Assembly (NCBI GenBank): GCA_021014325.1
Contig: CM037461.1
Coordinates: 2,505,501-2,569,500, forward strand
DNA: 64,000 nt
Reading direction: 5' to 3'
DNA from: Plazaster borealis
Lineage: Eukaryota > Echinodermata > Asteroidea > Forcipulatida > Labidiasteridae
Of this stretch, positions 11,504-22,054 are shown piece after piece. Each line of letters begins with the position of its first letter. The stretch's first letter is position 1. The notes beneath the pieces are model-generated. The model saw only the letters and a list, made by a program, of their open reading frames with translations. It was not told the DNA's origin and searched no databases. Both the position numbers and the translations under genes were made by a program.

Positions 11504-14071
11504 TTAAGTGAAGATAATTTTGAGAATTTCAAACGGTTTTTCATTCGCATGGTGCTTCTTGTCGTGACTTCTTAACGTACTCTTTGCTCCAAACACTTTG
11601 CCACATTTTAGACACGAGAAAGCCTTGTCGTCATTGTGAATACGCGCATGCTCGCGTAGCGACGTGCCTCGCGTGAACGCCTTGCCGCAGGTCTTGCAGT
11701 TGTACGGCTTCAGTCCGGCATGGCTTTTCTCATGCCGTTTACAAGCGGTGCGCGAGGAAAACGCTCGCTCGCAAAGTGAGCACTTAAAGGGCTTCTCGCG
11801 AGTGTGGACCCGTTCGTGAATTATCAACGACCTTTTCTCAGCAAAAACATTACCGCAGACTTTACAGGCAAACATCAAGGGGTTGGTGTGGACTCTTTCA
11901 TGTACCGTGAGAGTTCGCTGCCTAGTGTATCCCCTGTTGCAAATCTTACATACAAATGGGCGCTCTAGGCTGTCGTAGCCTTTAGCAGGCTTGCGATTGT
12001 AATAGTTTCTTGTCCGAGCCTCGGCGGAGGTATCGACCGGCTGGATATTGAAGGTCTTTAGGAGTTTCGGGACCTTGGGTCTTTCGCCAGGATGGTATTT
12101 GTTTAAGTGGCTTCGGAGGCTACTGCGTGCCGCAAAGGTTTTCTGACAGGTGTCGCACGAGAACGCCTTCTCGTCAGAATGGACGCGCATGTGGTCATGC
12201 AGGGAGGTCTTCCGCGTGAACGCCTTGTTACATACTTCACAGATGAACGGCTTTAGGCCAGTATGGCTGCGCTCATGCCGGAGTAGTGGGTTCTTAGAAG
12301 TGAACGCCTTGTTGCAAAGGCTGCATACATAGGGCTTCTCATTCGTGTGTGACCTAACGTGGATGATAAGACCGCGCTTTTCAGAGAATCCTTTGTTACA
12401 TATCGAGCACAAAAACGGGTTGGTGTGGACGCGCTCGTGACAGTTCAGAGAGCTTTTCTTAGCGAATGCCTTGTGGCAGTAGTTGCAAAAGAATGGTCGC
12501 CCGCCGGCATGCGTCTTCTTGTGATCAATGAGATACCTCTTTCGTTTGAAGGATTTATTGCAGAGGTGACAGAGATAGGGTCTGTCGTTAGAATGACAGA
12601 TCATGTGAACTTTAAGATTGGCTTTGCTCCCGAACTGCTTCTGGCAGACTTCGCACAGCCACTGTGCATCGTCAGTCTGCCGGTAGCGTTTGATTTTCTT
12701 GTGTCTCAGTTTCCTGAGCTTCTTGGCTCTGTCTTTGCCGGCCTTGTCCTTTTTGTGCTTGTGCTTCTTGTGCTTCATGATCGCGTCCACCATCTGCTGG
12801 TCCATCAGTTGAGGCTGCTCTTGCATTTGCTGAGAGTTCATGAAGTCGGCTAAACCGGTTAGGATCTCAACAGCAAGTGGGATCTCGTGAGGGTCTTGCT
12901 GAATGTTCATGGAGCCGTCAGGTGCAGTTATAATATGGACATACTGAGGGTGGCCTCCATTGTTTGGATCATACGACTGCGACACCTGCTGGATGGATAA
13001 AGACTCTGAACCGGACAGAATCTCGACAGGTATACTGTTCCCACTTGCGTCCTGACCCATGACTTGAGACGATTGGGTGATAACAACAGGCTGTTGGGAA
13101 CACTGGTAACCCTCGACATTTAGTGCTACCCCTGTTAGGTTAGTGTTCATTTCTTGGGGTTCATGCTGGACGTTGATAGTGGAATCTATGCCGGCCTCAG
13201 CAAGGGATACCTCTACTATATTTGGATCTATATGGTGCATGACCTGTTGGGCATCCATCTGGGAGGCGTCAGTGTAGCTACCTAGAGGCACCTCTACTGT
13301 GCTTATGACTACATTTGAAGAGTCTATATGAACATGATGGTCACCGCTTAACATCGACTGGGTCTGGACTGGCATGCTGTCGACAGAGTGGACTTGACCA
13401 GATAGGCTGACCAGATGCTCATGCCCTTGCAGACCTTCAAGTTGCTGCTCATGCACTATGTATGTTTCAACTGTGTTCCCGTCCTCCTGGAGAATGTTGA
13501 CTGAATGTTCTTGACCAGGAATGCCCTCCACTAACTGATGTTGAGCAGGATGACTCTGAATTGAAATGTCTTGATCATTGAGGCCTTCCACTGATGCATC
13601 ATGGACAGGAAGACTATCATCTGGCTGCCCTTGCATGGGCAGGCCTTCAACTGACTCGCCTTGCATAGGCAGGCCTTCAACTGACTCGCCTTGCATGGGC
13701 AGGCCTTCAACTGACTCGCCTTGCATGGGAAGGTCTTCAACTGACTCGCCTTGCATGGGGAGGCCTTCAACTGACTCGCCTTGCATGGGGAGGTCTTCAA
13801 CTGACTCATCTTGCATGGGGAGGCCTTCAACTGACTCGCCTTGCATGGGGAGGCCTTCAACTGACTCGCCTTTTGTGGGAAGGCCATCAACTGAAATTTC
13901 TTGGTGGGTTAAATCATCATTAGAGGGCTCTTCACCAGCCAGAGTCTCCACAGCTACTGACAAATCAATACGATTCTCTTCGTTGGTGACTTCTGTTTCT
14001 ACCGTGCTTACCTCTATCATTTCACACTGAGCCATGGTTGACATTGACTCATCATCCATACCTTCCATCAT
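11504..14071 (-). CDS. C2H2 zinc-finger protein, 12 fingers in two blocks (terminal exon)
   Basis: Encodes 855 aa, probably a nuclear DNA-binding regulator; targets are unknown. Residues 58-240 form an acidic array with ten-residue period (core VEGLPMQGES, residues 71-150). Residues 250-430 are Gln/Ser-rich and low in charge, like an activation region. Residues 433-463 are Lys/Arg-rich, a likely nuclear localisation signal. Fingers 1-7 occupy residues 471-660 and fingers 8-12 residues 706-840; all keep the C2-H2 ligands. Finger 10 has Cys in place of the usual helix Leu. Linkers vary (TNEKP, TGLKP, SDEKA), and fingers 3-4 are joined by a short TNP linker. The exon has a 3' splice site at 14090-14089 (TTTATGTTTCAG), 17 bases before the first ATG. 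The frame stays open up to that site, so extra N-terminal residues are possible, but no upstream in-frame ATG was found. No KRAB, SCAN or BTB domain is visible. Orthology was not assigned. Confidence 0.93.
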   Translation of the reverse strand: MMEGMDDESMSTMAQCEMIEVSTVETEVTNEENRIDLSVAVETLAGEEPSNDDLTHQEISVDGLPTKGESVEGLPMQGESVEGLPMQDESVEDLPMQGESVEGLPMQGESVEDLPMQGESVEGLPMQGESVEGLPMQGESVEGLPMQGQPDDSLPVHDASVEGLNDQDISIQSHPAQHQLVEGIPGQEHSVNILQEDGNTVETYIVHEQQLEGLQGHEHLVSLSGQVHSVDSMPVQTQSMLSGDHHVHIDSSNVVISTVEVPLGSYTDASQMDAQQVMHHIDPNIVEVSLAEAGIDSTINVQHEPQEMNTNLTGVALNVEGYQCSQQPVVITQSSQVMGQDASGNSIPVEILSGSESLSIQQVSQSYDPNNGGHPQYVHIITAPDGSMNIQQDPHEIPLAVEILTGLADFMNSQQMQEQPQLMDQQMVDAIMKHKKHKHKKDKAGKDRAKKLRKLRHKKIKRYRQTDDAQWLCEVCQKQFGSKANLKVHMICHSNDRPYLCHLCNKSFKRKRYLIDHKKTHAGGRPFFCNYCHKAFAKKSSLNCHERVHTNPFLCSICNKGFSEKRGLIIHVRSHTNEKPYVCSLCNKAFTSKNPLLRHERSHTGLKPFICEVCNKAFTRKTSLHDHMRVHSDEKAFSCDTCQKTFAARSSLRSHLNKYHPGERPKVPKLLKTFNIQPVDTSAEARTRNYYNRKPAKGYDSLERPFVCKICNRGYTRQRTLTVHERVHTNPLMFACKVCGNVFAEKRSLIIHERVHTREKPFKCSLCERAFSSRTACKRHEKSHAGLKPYNCKTCGKAFTRGTSLREHARIHNDDKAFSCLKCGKVFGAKSTLRSHDKKHHANEKPFEILKIIFT
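13352..13900 (-). repeat. In-frame 30-bp minisatellite inside the zinc-finger coding exon
   Basis: Eight near-identical 30-bp units (13622-13861) encode the decapeptide VE(G/D)LPMQ(G/D)ES. Degenerate units with the same ten-residue period extend toward residue 240. Because the period is a multiple of three, copy number can change without a frameshift. Confidence 0.9.
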
Positions 14072-14088
14072 GATCTTAATTTCACTTT

Positions 14089-14664
14089 CTGAAACATAAA
14101 AGGAAAGATTACATCAAACTTGTGACTTGGAGGGCCAAATCTCAGTTGTCAAATTGTCATTGATTTGGTTTTTAACCCTTTAAAGACCATTCATTTCTGT
14201 ATAATCATCGCCATACGCCCAGACATTGTTAATCTTGTTGATTTTTAGCGCCGCTATTTTCAGGAAAAATGTCAGGAAAATTAATATGAAACAGAAATAC
14301 ATGGTTTTGTTTTAGAGTTGTAGATTCTATGTTTACATGGGAAACATTGGAAAATGTCAATTCAGTCCCATTGACCCTCTTGTTTGTGCAAAAGTTGGTC
14401 AAATATTGAGCCATTAGCAGCCACTCTGGGCGTTTTGGTACAAGCCGCTTGTGGCCACTATGGTCTCTAAAGTGTTAAGGTGATCAAACTGACTTCAGCT
14501 TGCTCTGCTGTGGTAAAATGCAAAAAGCCCATAAATTTTTCCAAAGGATAGCACATTGACATTGGAATTATAAAAACATCTGTGTCAGACATCTTGTATT
14601 TGACCCCTTAAATGCATCTCACACGTGGCGACTGTGCAACCCTCACCATTTTGGGAGTCAATAG
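14089..14664 (-). other. Intron of the zinc-finger gene, proximal part
   Basis: The minus-strand 3' splice site TTTATGTTTCAG lies at 14100-14089. Upstream is AT-rich intron-like sequence with no further exon that I can support before the element at 14665. Confidence 0.6.
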
Positions 14665-14860
14665 GTAAAGCCCGATTCATACTTCCTGCGAATGCTTCGT
14701 GCGAAGCGAATTTGAAATCGCAGCTCTGTTTTACCTGCCTATGTTGTGCAAGAGTTGAACACGGGGCAACTCTTGCAAAGTGTTCGTTGCGAATTTGTGA
14801 CGTCAAAATTCGCATCGCATTCGCATTCGCAGGAAGTAGGCTATGAACCGGGCTTTAGTC
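14665..14860. mobile_element. TIR element of about 195 bp
   Basis: AAAGCCCGATTCATACTTCC and the following TGCGAATGC are mirrored by GCATTCGCAGGAAGTAGGC and CATGAACCGGGCTTT-like sequence on the right. The interior is noncoding and has a second inverted pair, GCAAGAGTTG/CAACTCTTGC. Confidence 0.75.
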
Positions 14861-15148
14861 TGTAAACGCTGAGTCATCTAAAGTTCACAATACACTGGTT
14901 ACCGACGCAAAATAATGTTTAGTGGTTATAAGAGGAAACAATTGGATAACCCCGATCTGCAATCCAGTAACTACATGCACTTCAAATACAGGAATGACGA
15001 CGTGTACCGTATCTGCAGAGCAAGCTCGGTGTCTATAGACGATGTGACCTCTGACGTCGCTCGAAAACCATAACATGATGTGCGCGCATGTCGCCGGGCA
15101 AAACCTTTGTGTACTTGACAGCCAGCTAGAAAGTACAGGCAATCTTAC

Positions 15149-15262
15149 CATGAGTACGCGTCTTCTTGCCCGGCAGAACATGACTTGGACAGTGTTTTGT
15201 CAACAGAGGGCGGTTTGAATGTAAACAGAGGTCACACCTTCTATATTCGCTAAAAGAAAACA
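15149..15262 (-). promoter_or_regulatory. Candidate 5' noncoding exon and promoter of the zinc-finger gene
   Basis: On the minus strand a good 5' splice site, ACTCATG|GTAAGA, ends at 15149. Joining it to the acceptor at 14088 puts no ATG in the zinc-finger frame upstream of 14071, so this exon would be untranslated or would carry only a short upstream ORF (ATG at 15181, stop shortly after the junction). The surrounding 15000-15260 is CpG-richer than its neighbours. The transcription start is unknown. Confidence 0.45.
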
Positions 15263-15268
15263 GGCAAA

Positions 15269-15388
15269 ATGCCCGTCTCATCTGATAAAATCATCAGGTA
15301 CGAACGAATCAAAACAATTGCTCTTCAACAAGGACAAGTTCACGAAGAGGGGACGACCGCAACCAACACTACTGACACAAGTCTGTAA
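15269..15388 (+). CDS. Small 39-codon ORF or first exon, divergent from the zinc-finger gene
   Basis: Starts MPVSSDKIIRYERIKTI and stops at 15386-15388. A splice donor consensus CAG|GTACGA sits at 15297/15298, so the coding part could be only the first 29 bases, spliced to an exon not found here. It begins about 120 bp from the proposed zinc-finger 5' exon and points the other way. Product unknown; chance is a fair alternative. Confidence 0.2.
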   Translation: MPVSSDKIIRYERIKTIALQQGQVHEEGTTATNTTDTSL

Positions 15389-15489
15389 GAACCAAACCAA
15401 AACGTTTGATGAACTGCTTGAAGACGCGAAAGAACGAAGGCTGTAGTTTGGCTTATGCCACCCGATATCTGGTCCATTACTGGATGGGT

Positions 15490-15875
15490 TTAAGGCCGTG
15501 TATAATTTTGGTAATTACTCTAAAAGTTAATGACCATTTAACAACTTACTTGGTAAGGAGCACTAAAGAGCTGTTGGTACTTTAAAATATTGTGAGAAAT
15601 GACTCCCTTTGAAGTGTTGTAGTTTTAGAGAAAGATGTTATTTTCACCTCCAAAATTTGAATCTGAGAAAAGGCTTCAGGCATGAAGCCTTTCTAAGGCA
15701 TCTGAAAGCACACAATTCATTGCACCAATGGTGGTTTTTTCTTTCATTCTTTTCTTGCAACTTCAATGACCAATTGAGCCCAAATTTTCACAGCCTTGTT
15801 ATTTTATGCATGTTGGGATACACCAAGTGAGGATACTGGTCTTTGACAATTACCAAAAGTGTATCCTGCCTTTAA
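15490..15875 (-). mobile_element. TTAA MITE family B, reverse, diverged ends
   Basis: Reverse copy with CAACATGCATAAAATAAC-type interior and ends like the copy at 3319-3695 (AAGTGTATCCTGCC). The centre is the hairpin AAAGGCTTCAGGCATGAAGC. Confidence 0.85.
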
Positions 15876-15934
15876 ACAAAATGTATGTATGACTAAAAAC
15901 CTTTTGTCTTTGCCTCAAAGTAATTGATTGGACA

Positions 15935-16325
15935 TTAAAGGGACACGTTGCCTTGGATCGGACGAGTTGGTCTATAAAAAGCATTTGTAACCGTTTGTTA
16001 TCAAATGCGTATGGTTAGAAAGATGTTTTAAAAGTAGAACACAATGATCCACACAAATATGTCTCGAAATTGTGTGGTTTTCCTTTTACATCGTGAACAA
16101 ACACGGTTGGCCATTTTGTGGAGTCAAAATATTGACTCCACAAAATGGCCGACCGTGTTAGTTTGCAAAGTAAAAGAAAAACCACGCAATTTCGAGGCAT
16201 ATTTGTGTGGATCATTGTATTCTACTTTTATAACGTCTGTCTAACCATATGCATTTTTTAACAAACGGTTACAAACGTTTTTTTTTTTTACCAACTCTCC
16301 GATCCAAGGCAACGTGTCCTTTTAA
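15935..16325. mobile_element. Palindromic TTAA element, family A, copy 2
   Basis: Same termini as the copy at 2213-2602 (AAAGGGACACGTTGCCTTGG), with the fold centre at GTCAAAATATTGACTCC. One arm carries a T-run at 16280-16289. The opposed 66-codon frames on both strands are the two arms read outward. Confidence 0.87.
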
Positions 16326-17018
16326 CCCAGCTCATGGTCGCTTGCCTACGGGGAGTGGGTTCCAGGATGCAGTGTTTATCTCACAATTACTTTACTGTTA
16401 ACAGCTGATAAGAGTCAGGATAAAACTGGTGTAGGTTTTTGGCTAATCGGGGTGGTTCACCTTTAATGTAAAAATGTAAATTACCTTGGGAACACAATAT
16501 GGAAGCGTGTCAGGAAAATGTTCTTGTAAATTCAACCTGTGGGAAAATAAAGAAGAATGAAAAGGATTTACTCAAAATGTGTCCAACAATAGCTTGCAGA
16601 ATTTACTGCAATTTGCAATCTATCATAAAATATTGTATTATCAAAGCAAAGAAACTGTAAAGCATGTGTTCAACATTTGTTATAATAAATCATAAACTTT
16701 TTCAACAATTATTGTGAAATAAATACCTTTGGAGTGGGAACTCTTTTCTCGTTTTAAAAAGGGTACGATTTGTCCAGGGTACGTTTTATGAAGGACTGTC
16801 AGGCAATATAAGTGTCTACATGAAGAAAACAAATTAAGAATTTATTGACTTATTGTTTTTGTATTTAAAAAGGGCATGTCGCTGATCAACACCAGAGGGC
16901 GCTATTCTCCCAACACTGCCATTAACAGCCATTTTTTGTCAAGAAATGTATAGGCGAACACAGGGTGCAGAGTAAACGCTGAGTAAGCTTAATTTGACAC
17001 TACACTGGGTACCTAAGG
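16326..17018. other. Intergenic, nothing recognised
   Basis: No terminal repeats or exon-like frames can be supported. GGGTACGATTTGTCCAGGGT at about 16763 also occurs at about 22163, so a small dispersed repeat may be present. Confidence 0.4.
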
Positions 17019-17372
17019 CGTGTCGTTGCCGAGCGGATAAGAGCACCAGACTCAAGCTCTGGTGTTTCTGATCAGCAGAGTGTGGGTTCAAGTCCCGGTC
17101 GTGACACTTGTGTAATGCAGGTAAAAGAACCCAGTGCACTTATCGTCAAGAGAAGGGGTTCGCCCCGGTGTTCCTGGTTTGATCGGCTGCATATTACACC
17201 ACAGCACCTTGTAAATCATTACACGGTGCTATGTAAAGGAATAGGTCTCATACTTCAAAAACGTAGCTCCGCACACCTTGCAGGAAAAAATTACTGTCTG
17301 TCTGTTTAAGTGCCTTGAGTACCTTATTGGTGGATACGTGTGCTATTATAAGACTATATGATTATCATTATT
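17019..17372 (+). mobile_element. tRNA-derived SINE (Leu/Ser-like head)
   Basis: The head GTGTCGTTGCCGAGCGGATA resembles a class II tRNA 5' half. It has an anticodon-stem-like CCAGACTCAAGCTCTGG, a long variable-arm-like insert and a B-box GGTTCAAGTCC at 17087. The body and tail run to about 17370. Related copies: 28166-28445 (minus), 43262-43460 (minus), 51936-52262 and 53940-54090. Repetition and mutated pairing argue against a functional tRNA. Confidence 0.75.
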
Positions 17373-17772
17373 ATTACAGGAATGATAGCGCCCTCTAGCG
17401 GTTACAAGTTTTTTTGTGTGACTATTTGTGATTACACAACTGGAGCGTCTTGGGACCAAGACTACATGGATCCCCGCATAAAAGAACAAAACAATACATT
17501 TAACAAAACTACAGAAAAACCAAACAAAACAACTGAAACCAACACCAACACCAGATCTGTTTCACAAGGGAAGCTAGTTCCTCCTTTATCCAAATCCAAT
17601 TCAGGAAAATGTAAATTTGGTGCTCATTGAGTCAATTTATTCCCAATGACCTCCCTGCGATACTCAAACACCCCTTGCCTCCCACTCTAGCCAGTTTTAA
17701 ACGACGGTATAAGAATTTGAAATTTTAATGTATGGTACACACCCCTTGCCTCCAGTACCACTCTAGCCAGTT

Positions 17773-18102
17773 TTAAAGGCACTGAACACGTTTGGTGATT
17801 GTCAAAGACCAGTGTTCTCACTTGGTGTATCCCAACATATGCATAAAATAACAAGCCTGTGAAAATTTGGGCTCAATTGGTCATCGAAGTTGCAAGAAAA
17901 TGATGAAAGAAAAAACACCCTTGTTGTACAATTGTGTGCTTTCAGATAGGAATAAAAACTTCTTGCAAGAAGTTTTTATTATTTTAATGAGAAATTACCT
18001 CTTTCTCAAAAACTACGTTACTTCAGAGGGAGTCGTTTCCTACAATGTTTTATATGTTAATATTTGTTTTGAGTCATTACCAAACGTGTACGATACCTTT
18101 AA
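17773..18102 (+). mobile_element. TTAA MITE family B, internally shortened
   Basis: Standard ends, but it lacks about 45 bp before the right terminus (ACAATGTTTTATA runs straight into TGTTAATATTTG). On the right it abuts GCACTGTATACTCAGTACT, a piece of SINE tail. Confidence 0.85.
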
Positions 18103-18292
18103 GCACTGTATACTCAGTACTGTGATTTGTTGTTCATTTTGTTAACGTTTATTTTCGTCACAAAACAACCTTGAAATCTTCCATCGAGACTGACACTGGA
18201 CTTGGTGGTCCATGTCTCTCTAACACTATGCTTGATAGAGTCAGATTGGCGAAACTCATCAAGTCATCACGGTAGTGAATGAACAAAATTAG

Positions 18293-18668
18293 TGAATGAA
18301 TGTGGGACCCCAAGGTAACCCCAACGGGGTTGAATACAAGAAAGTTGCACTGTCTATTTGGGGACCTGGATTGACACGGAGGCCATGACCTCTGTTGCCC
18401 CTGGGCCCAATTTCATAGAGCTGCTTAAGCACAAAAATTAGCTAAGCACAACAAAAGTATGCTTACCAGAAAATGGTTACCAGCTAAAATACCATCTCAC
18501 ATGTAGCATCTGTGACTGGTATCCTGCTTATTGTTGCTTAGCAGAAATGTTTTAAGCAATATTTTCTGAATGAATGTGGGATCCCAAGGTAACCCCAACG
18601 GGGTTGAATACAAGAAAGTTGCACTGTCTATTTGGGCACCTGGATTGACATGGCAGCCTTGGTGCCCC
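18293..18668 (+). repeat. Two 97-bp direct repeats flanking a family D piece
   Basis: GTGGGACCCCAAGGTAACCC (18302) and GTGGGATCCCAAGGTAACCC (18579) head two closely similar copies that run on through CAAGAAAGTTGCACTGTC. Between them, 18414-18570, is a partial family D MITE. The arrangement suggests duplication of the host flank around the insertion. Confidence 0.7.
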
Positions 18669-18901
18669 TTCAAAAAAATTCCCATAGACTTCAAACATTT
18701 CCAATGGAAGTGCTCTTTGTAAAATGAAAATAGCCTTGCCCTCTCAAAGATGAAACTCCAGTCCTGCGTGTATGGCTTGTTTTGTTTTCTTCTGTATATG
18801 CAGGCCTATCTAGGTGCAGCTTTTAATACTTGTTCTCTATTCATTTCTTCGTGCTGGCCCAGATTTTTTTTTTTCATTGTCCTGGGTTTTTTACTGCAAT
18901 G

Positions 18902-19031
18902 TATAGACCCCTTGTTCGTGATGTCACAAGACCCAATCAGCACCCTCACTGAGGTCAGTGAAGACCTATCATTGGCTTAGAGTTAAACATGGTGCGTACC
19001 TCAGCGATGGTGGCCAAAGCAAGGGGTCTAT
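18902..19031. mobile_element. Short TIR element, family H
   Basis: ATAGACCCCTTGTTCGTGA on the left and GCAAGGGGTCTATTG on the right are inverted. The same terminal motif bounds elements at 37132-37295 and 37300-37472. Confidence 0.65.
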
Positions 19032-19430
19032 TGACTTTATCAACCTTGCATCACTGTCTATTAAGTTTTTATATTCTGACAAGGCAAGATGTTCCTTATG
19101 ACATGATTGTGATGCTTTGTCCCACTATAAAAACATGAAGAGAGCCACATTGTCAAAGACATTTTGTTAAATAACTTAGATCGATTCATGACTGAAGTTT
19201 AGCATTGTTTTTTATTTTCAGCCAGATTGTCAAAAACCATCAACAACTATTTGTATATTGTTGCACGGTTTTTGACAAACTGGTTGAAACTAAAAAAATA
19301 ATCACTAAAATTTGAAAATGTTAGCCTTACAAATTTTGCCAAGTCACATGCACGAGGTCTATTGCAAATTGGACTCTTTTTTCTTTTACATTTGACATTT
19401 ATTTCACATTTATATACCACCTGTGACCTG

Positions 19431-19579
19431 GGGTTGATTTCACAAAGCACTATGATTCATCTTAAGATGAGTTATCAGTATTACAATAGTGATTTGTATT
19501 GTGACATCACTCTTTGCCAAGCAACTGCGATGGATTTGCAGTTACGATCAATCTTAACTCTTTGTGAAATCGAGCCCTG
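19431..19579. mobile_element. Short TIR element of about 149 bp
   Basis: GGGTTGATTTCACAAAG pairs with CTTTGTGAAATCGAGCCC. The inner region repeats GATTTGTATTGTGAC and GATTTGCAGTTACGATC-like words. Noncoding. Confidence 0.7.
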
Positions 19580-21524
19580 GTTGATTGCTCAAAATGGTCG
19601 AAAGTGATTTTTGAAAAGGAAAAGGGAACACTGTTAGCACCTTTTTCCTACCCATGCCCACAGTGCCTTGAGACCAGTGTACAAAATTAACCTGGCAGTA
19701 TTTACGATAGACCTAATTTACAATAAACCTTTTTTGCTTTTTCAAAAAGGCAGCAGCTACTCTCTAAAAAGTCTAAGATTGTCTAAGAGTCTAAGATTGG
19801 TAAGAAGTCTATAGGGCCTGCTGAAAAAACATTAAAATTTTATATTTCTGCATCTGTTTTTATTTGAATTTATTCATTTCAATTAAAACACAGGAAGAAC
19901 ATGGCAAGAACATATACACAGTAACACTAGGAGAATAACAATGGAAATAAATAAATGAAAGTAGAAAACAAGAAAGAGAAACTGCACAAAATTATCCAAG
20001 AACAAGGATATCCCCCAAATTAAGCCGGCAAAAAAGTGTCTACTCTACCCAGGCTTTGTGTACTTTTTTTGTCTAAGAAATGACTAAAGTCTAGTAAAGA
20101 AAGTAAGGGCAAATTGTTGATATGGGAGGACTTAATTTTGTAGGTACTAAGTCTCACTCATATTCAGAGTGAGGAGTCTTACTCCAAATTCATATTCGAA
20201 AACTATGCAATGCAACGATGGGCGAGTTCGTAAAAATGTCATTTTCACTAAACAGCGTGGCCGGCCGACCGTCATCATCCACATTGGAATTGCCATTTTG
20301 TACACAATACAACGCTACATCCGTAAACGTCTGTTTCTCGCATTAAGTCCCCAATTGCGAACACGACAAACAGCGCATTCAAATCCAAAACGAAATCACG
20401 AACATCAGAAATGTGAAATTTAACCCTGGGTTTTTTCCCCAAATAATCGCCAATTGTGGCCCAAAACACTCTGACCACCTGCACCTCCGTCTTTCGACGG
20501 ACCGGTGACTGTGAATGGATGGGACAAAAAAATCTTGCAAGACTGGCACTCGGCGGTGAAAATGTAGAGCAAAAGCACAAGTTTACCTTCCAAACTGGTC
20601 CCAGGAATCCAAAAAGGCTGCACAAACGTATGCCAGGTCAACGCTACGCATGCGCATACCACTGGTATCCTGCGTCATTCTATAATGCGTGACGTCACTT
20701 GGTGGGGTGACCAGCGCGAAAAGAAATTTTTGTCTGCTGGTACCCCTTTTTTTAAAAAGGAGGGGGAAATGAAGGGGGAGGCTTGGCTTACGGATTCTGA
20801 CTTGGTTTCTGGCAGGTCTAAGTGGCCATTTTGCGATGCTTTAGGAGCCTTCTTTGTAATGTTTTAACCCATTTTATTTGTTTCCATTATGATGTGCACT
20901 CAGCAGAATGGAAAAATCTACTGGGTCATGTACACGCGCCACTGAAGATCGCAAGAGGGCGCTACGAACCTTTTTTTATTAGCCTCGAAACGCCAGGTCA
21001 CTAACTATTTCTGGCATTTTATTTTATACCATAGGGCCTAGGTCCTTTTGGTTGGCAGTTTGCAACAGATCTATTTTCTTATTATATATAATTATACGTG
21101 TAAATATTTTGTATAACTTTTCCCCCAAAAAAATAACATCAAAAAGACAAACATTTTTATGCATTATGAAAGGCGATGTTCTTTATATAAAAAAAATAGC
21201 TACCATCATCTTGAGTGACACTTTGAGTGACAGTGTTTTAACTAGCATAGTGTATAGCGACCAAGCAAAACATCTACGGTCAAATTTATCGAGGCATTAT
21301 TGGCCAGTCATAATCAATGTTTCAACCTTTCCATTTGAAAATAAAAGAAGGAAGGGGAAAAATCAAAGTAACCAATGGCCTCTTCGAGATATCTCGGTCA
21401 ACCTGATTTCGAAAGCCGACCTCCATCCGCGCTCGATGGGGAATTGGAGTGAATTCCCTCCTGTTTTACCCACTGGATTTATCAACAATTAATTGTTGTA
21501 TGCTGGAAGCCAGCAAAAGCCACT
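19580..21524. other. Intergenic, nothing recognised
   Basis: Several short open frames occur (for example around 20275-20690 on both strands), but they overlap each other and have no start, splice or domain signature. No terminal repeats could be matched by eye. Confidence 0.4.
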
Positions 21525-21887
21525 TTAAAGGCATCGTACACGTTTTGTAATTGGAGCCTATTGTTTATTTCAAACCTAGTTGTAGTAAAACTAACCTGTG
21601 AAAATTTCATTTCAAAAGGTGGTAGTGTTTTTGAGATAGGCCTATTGCCGAAAATCTGGAGCGTTTATGTCCACGCAAGAAGAAGAATCTGCATTGGAAT
21701 ACACACTCTGGTAACGCTTCTCAGATTCAATTTTTTTTTCTGGGGGGAAAAATTATATATTTTTCCATAACCGCAGTACTTCGAAGTGAAAAGTTTCTCA
21801 AAAGCTGCTGTAGGCCTACTTCTTACAAAGTAAGTTTTATTGCCATTAATTATCAGAGTCATTACCAAGCGTGTACGATGCCTTTAA
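21525..21887 (+). mobile_element. TTAA MITE family C, complete
   Basis: Ends are TTAAAGGCATCGTACACG and CGTGTACGATGCCTTTAA, which are the termini used by family B. The interior is the family C type. The centre lies near CTGGTAACGCTTCTCAG. Confidence 0.85.
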
Positions 21888-22054
21888 AACCCATGAGCTG
21901 AGAGAACATTGATCCGGAAATCTTGAGGCATCACTTTTTTTCAGTCTTCCGAGTTCCATCACAAAAGACCCTAATTTCTGGCTCTATTATTATTGTTATG
22001 ATTAAAAGAAAGAAGAGACGGAGAAATGTTGCACAATGAGAACAGAATTTTAAC

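Noticed and set aside
12359..12853. 164-codon plus-strand frame
   Set aside because: It is antisense to the zinc fingers and basic region of a clearly real coding exon.
13578..14030. 150-codon plus-strand frame with a repeated CMGRPSTDSP-like motif
   Set aside because: It is the complement of the 30-bp coding minisatellite; any frame over it stays open.
15149..15181. Upstream ATG at 15181 as the zinc-finger start
   Set aside because: When spliced to the acceptor at 14088 this ATG is in a different frame and meets a stop before the fingers; ATG 14071 is kept.
17019..17105. Possible functional tRNA-Leu or tRNA-Ser
   Set aside because: The same head occurs several times with a shared non-tRNA body and mutated stems, so it is a SINE.
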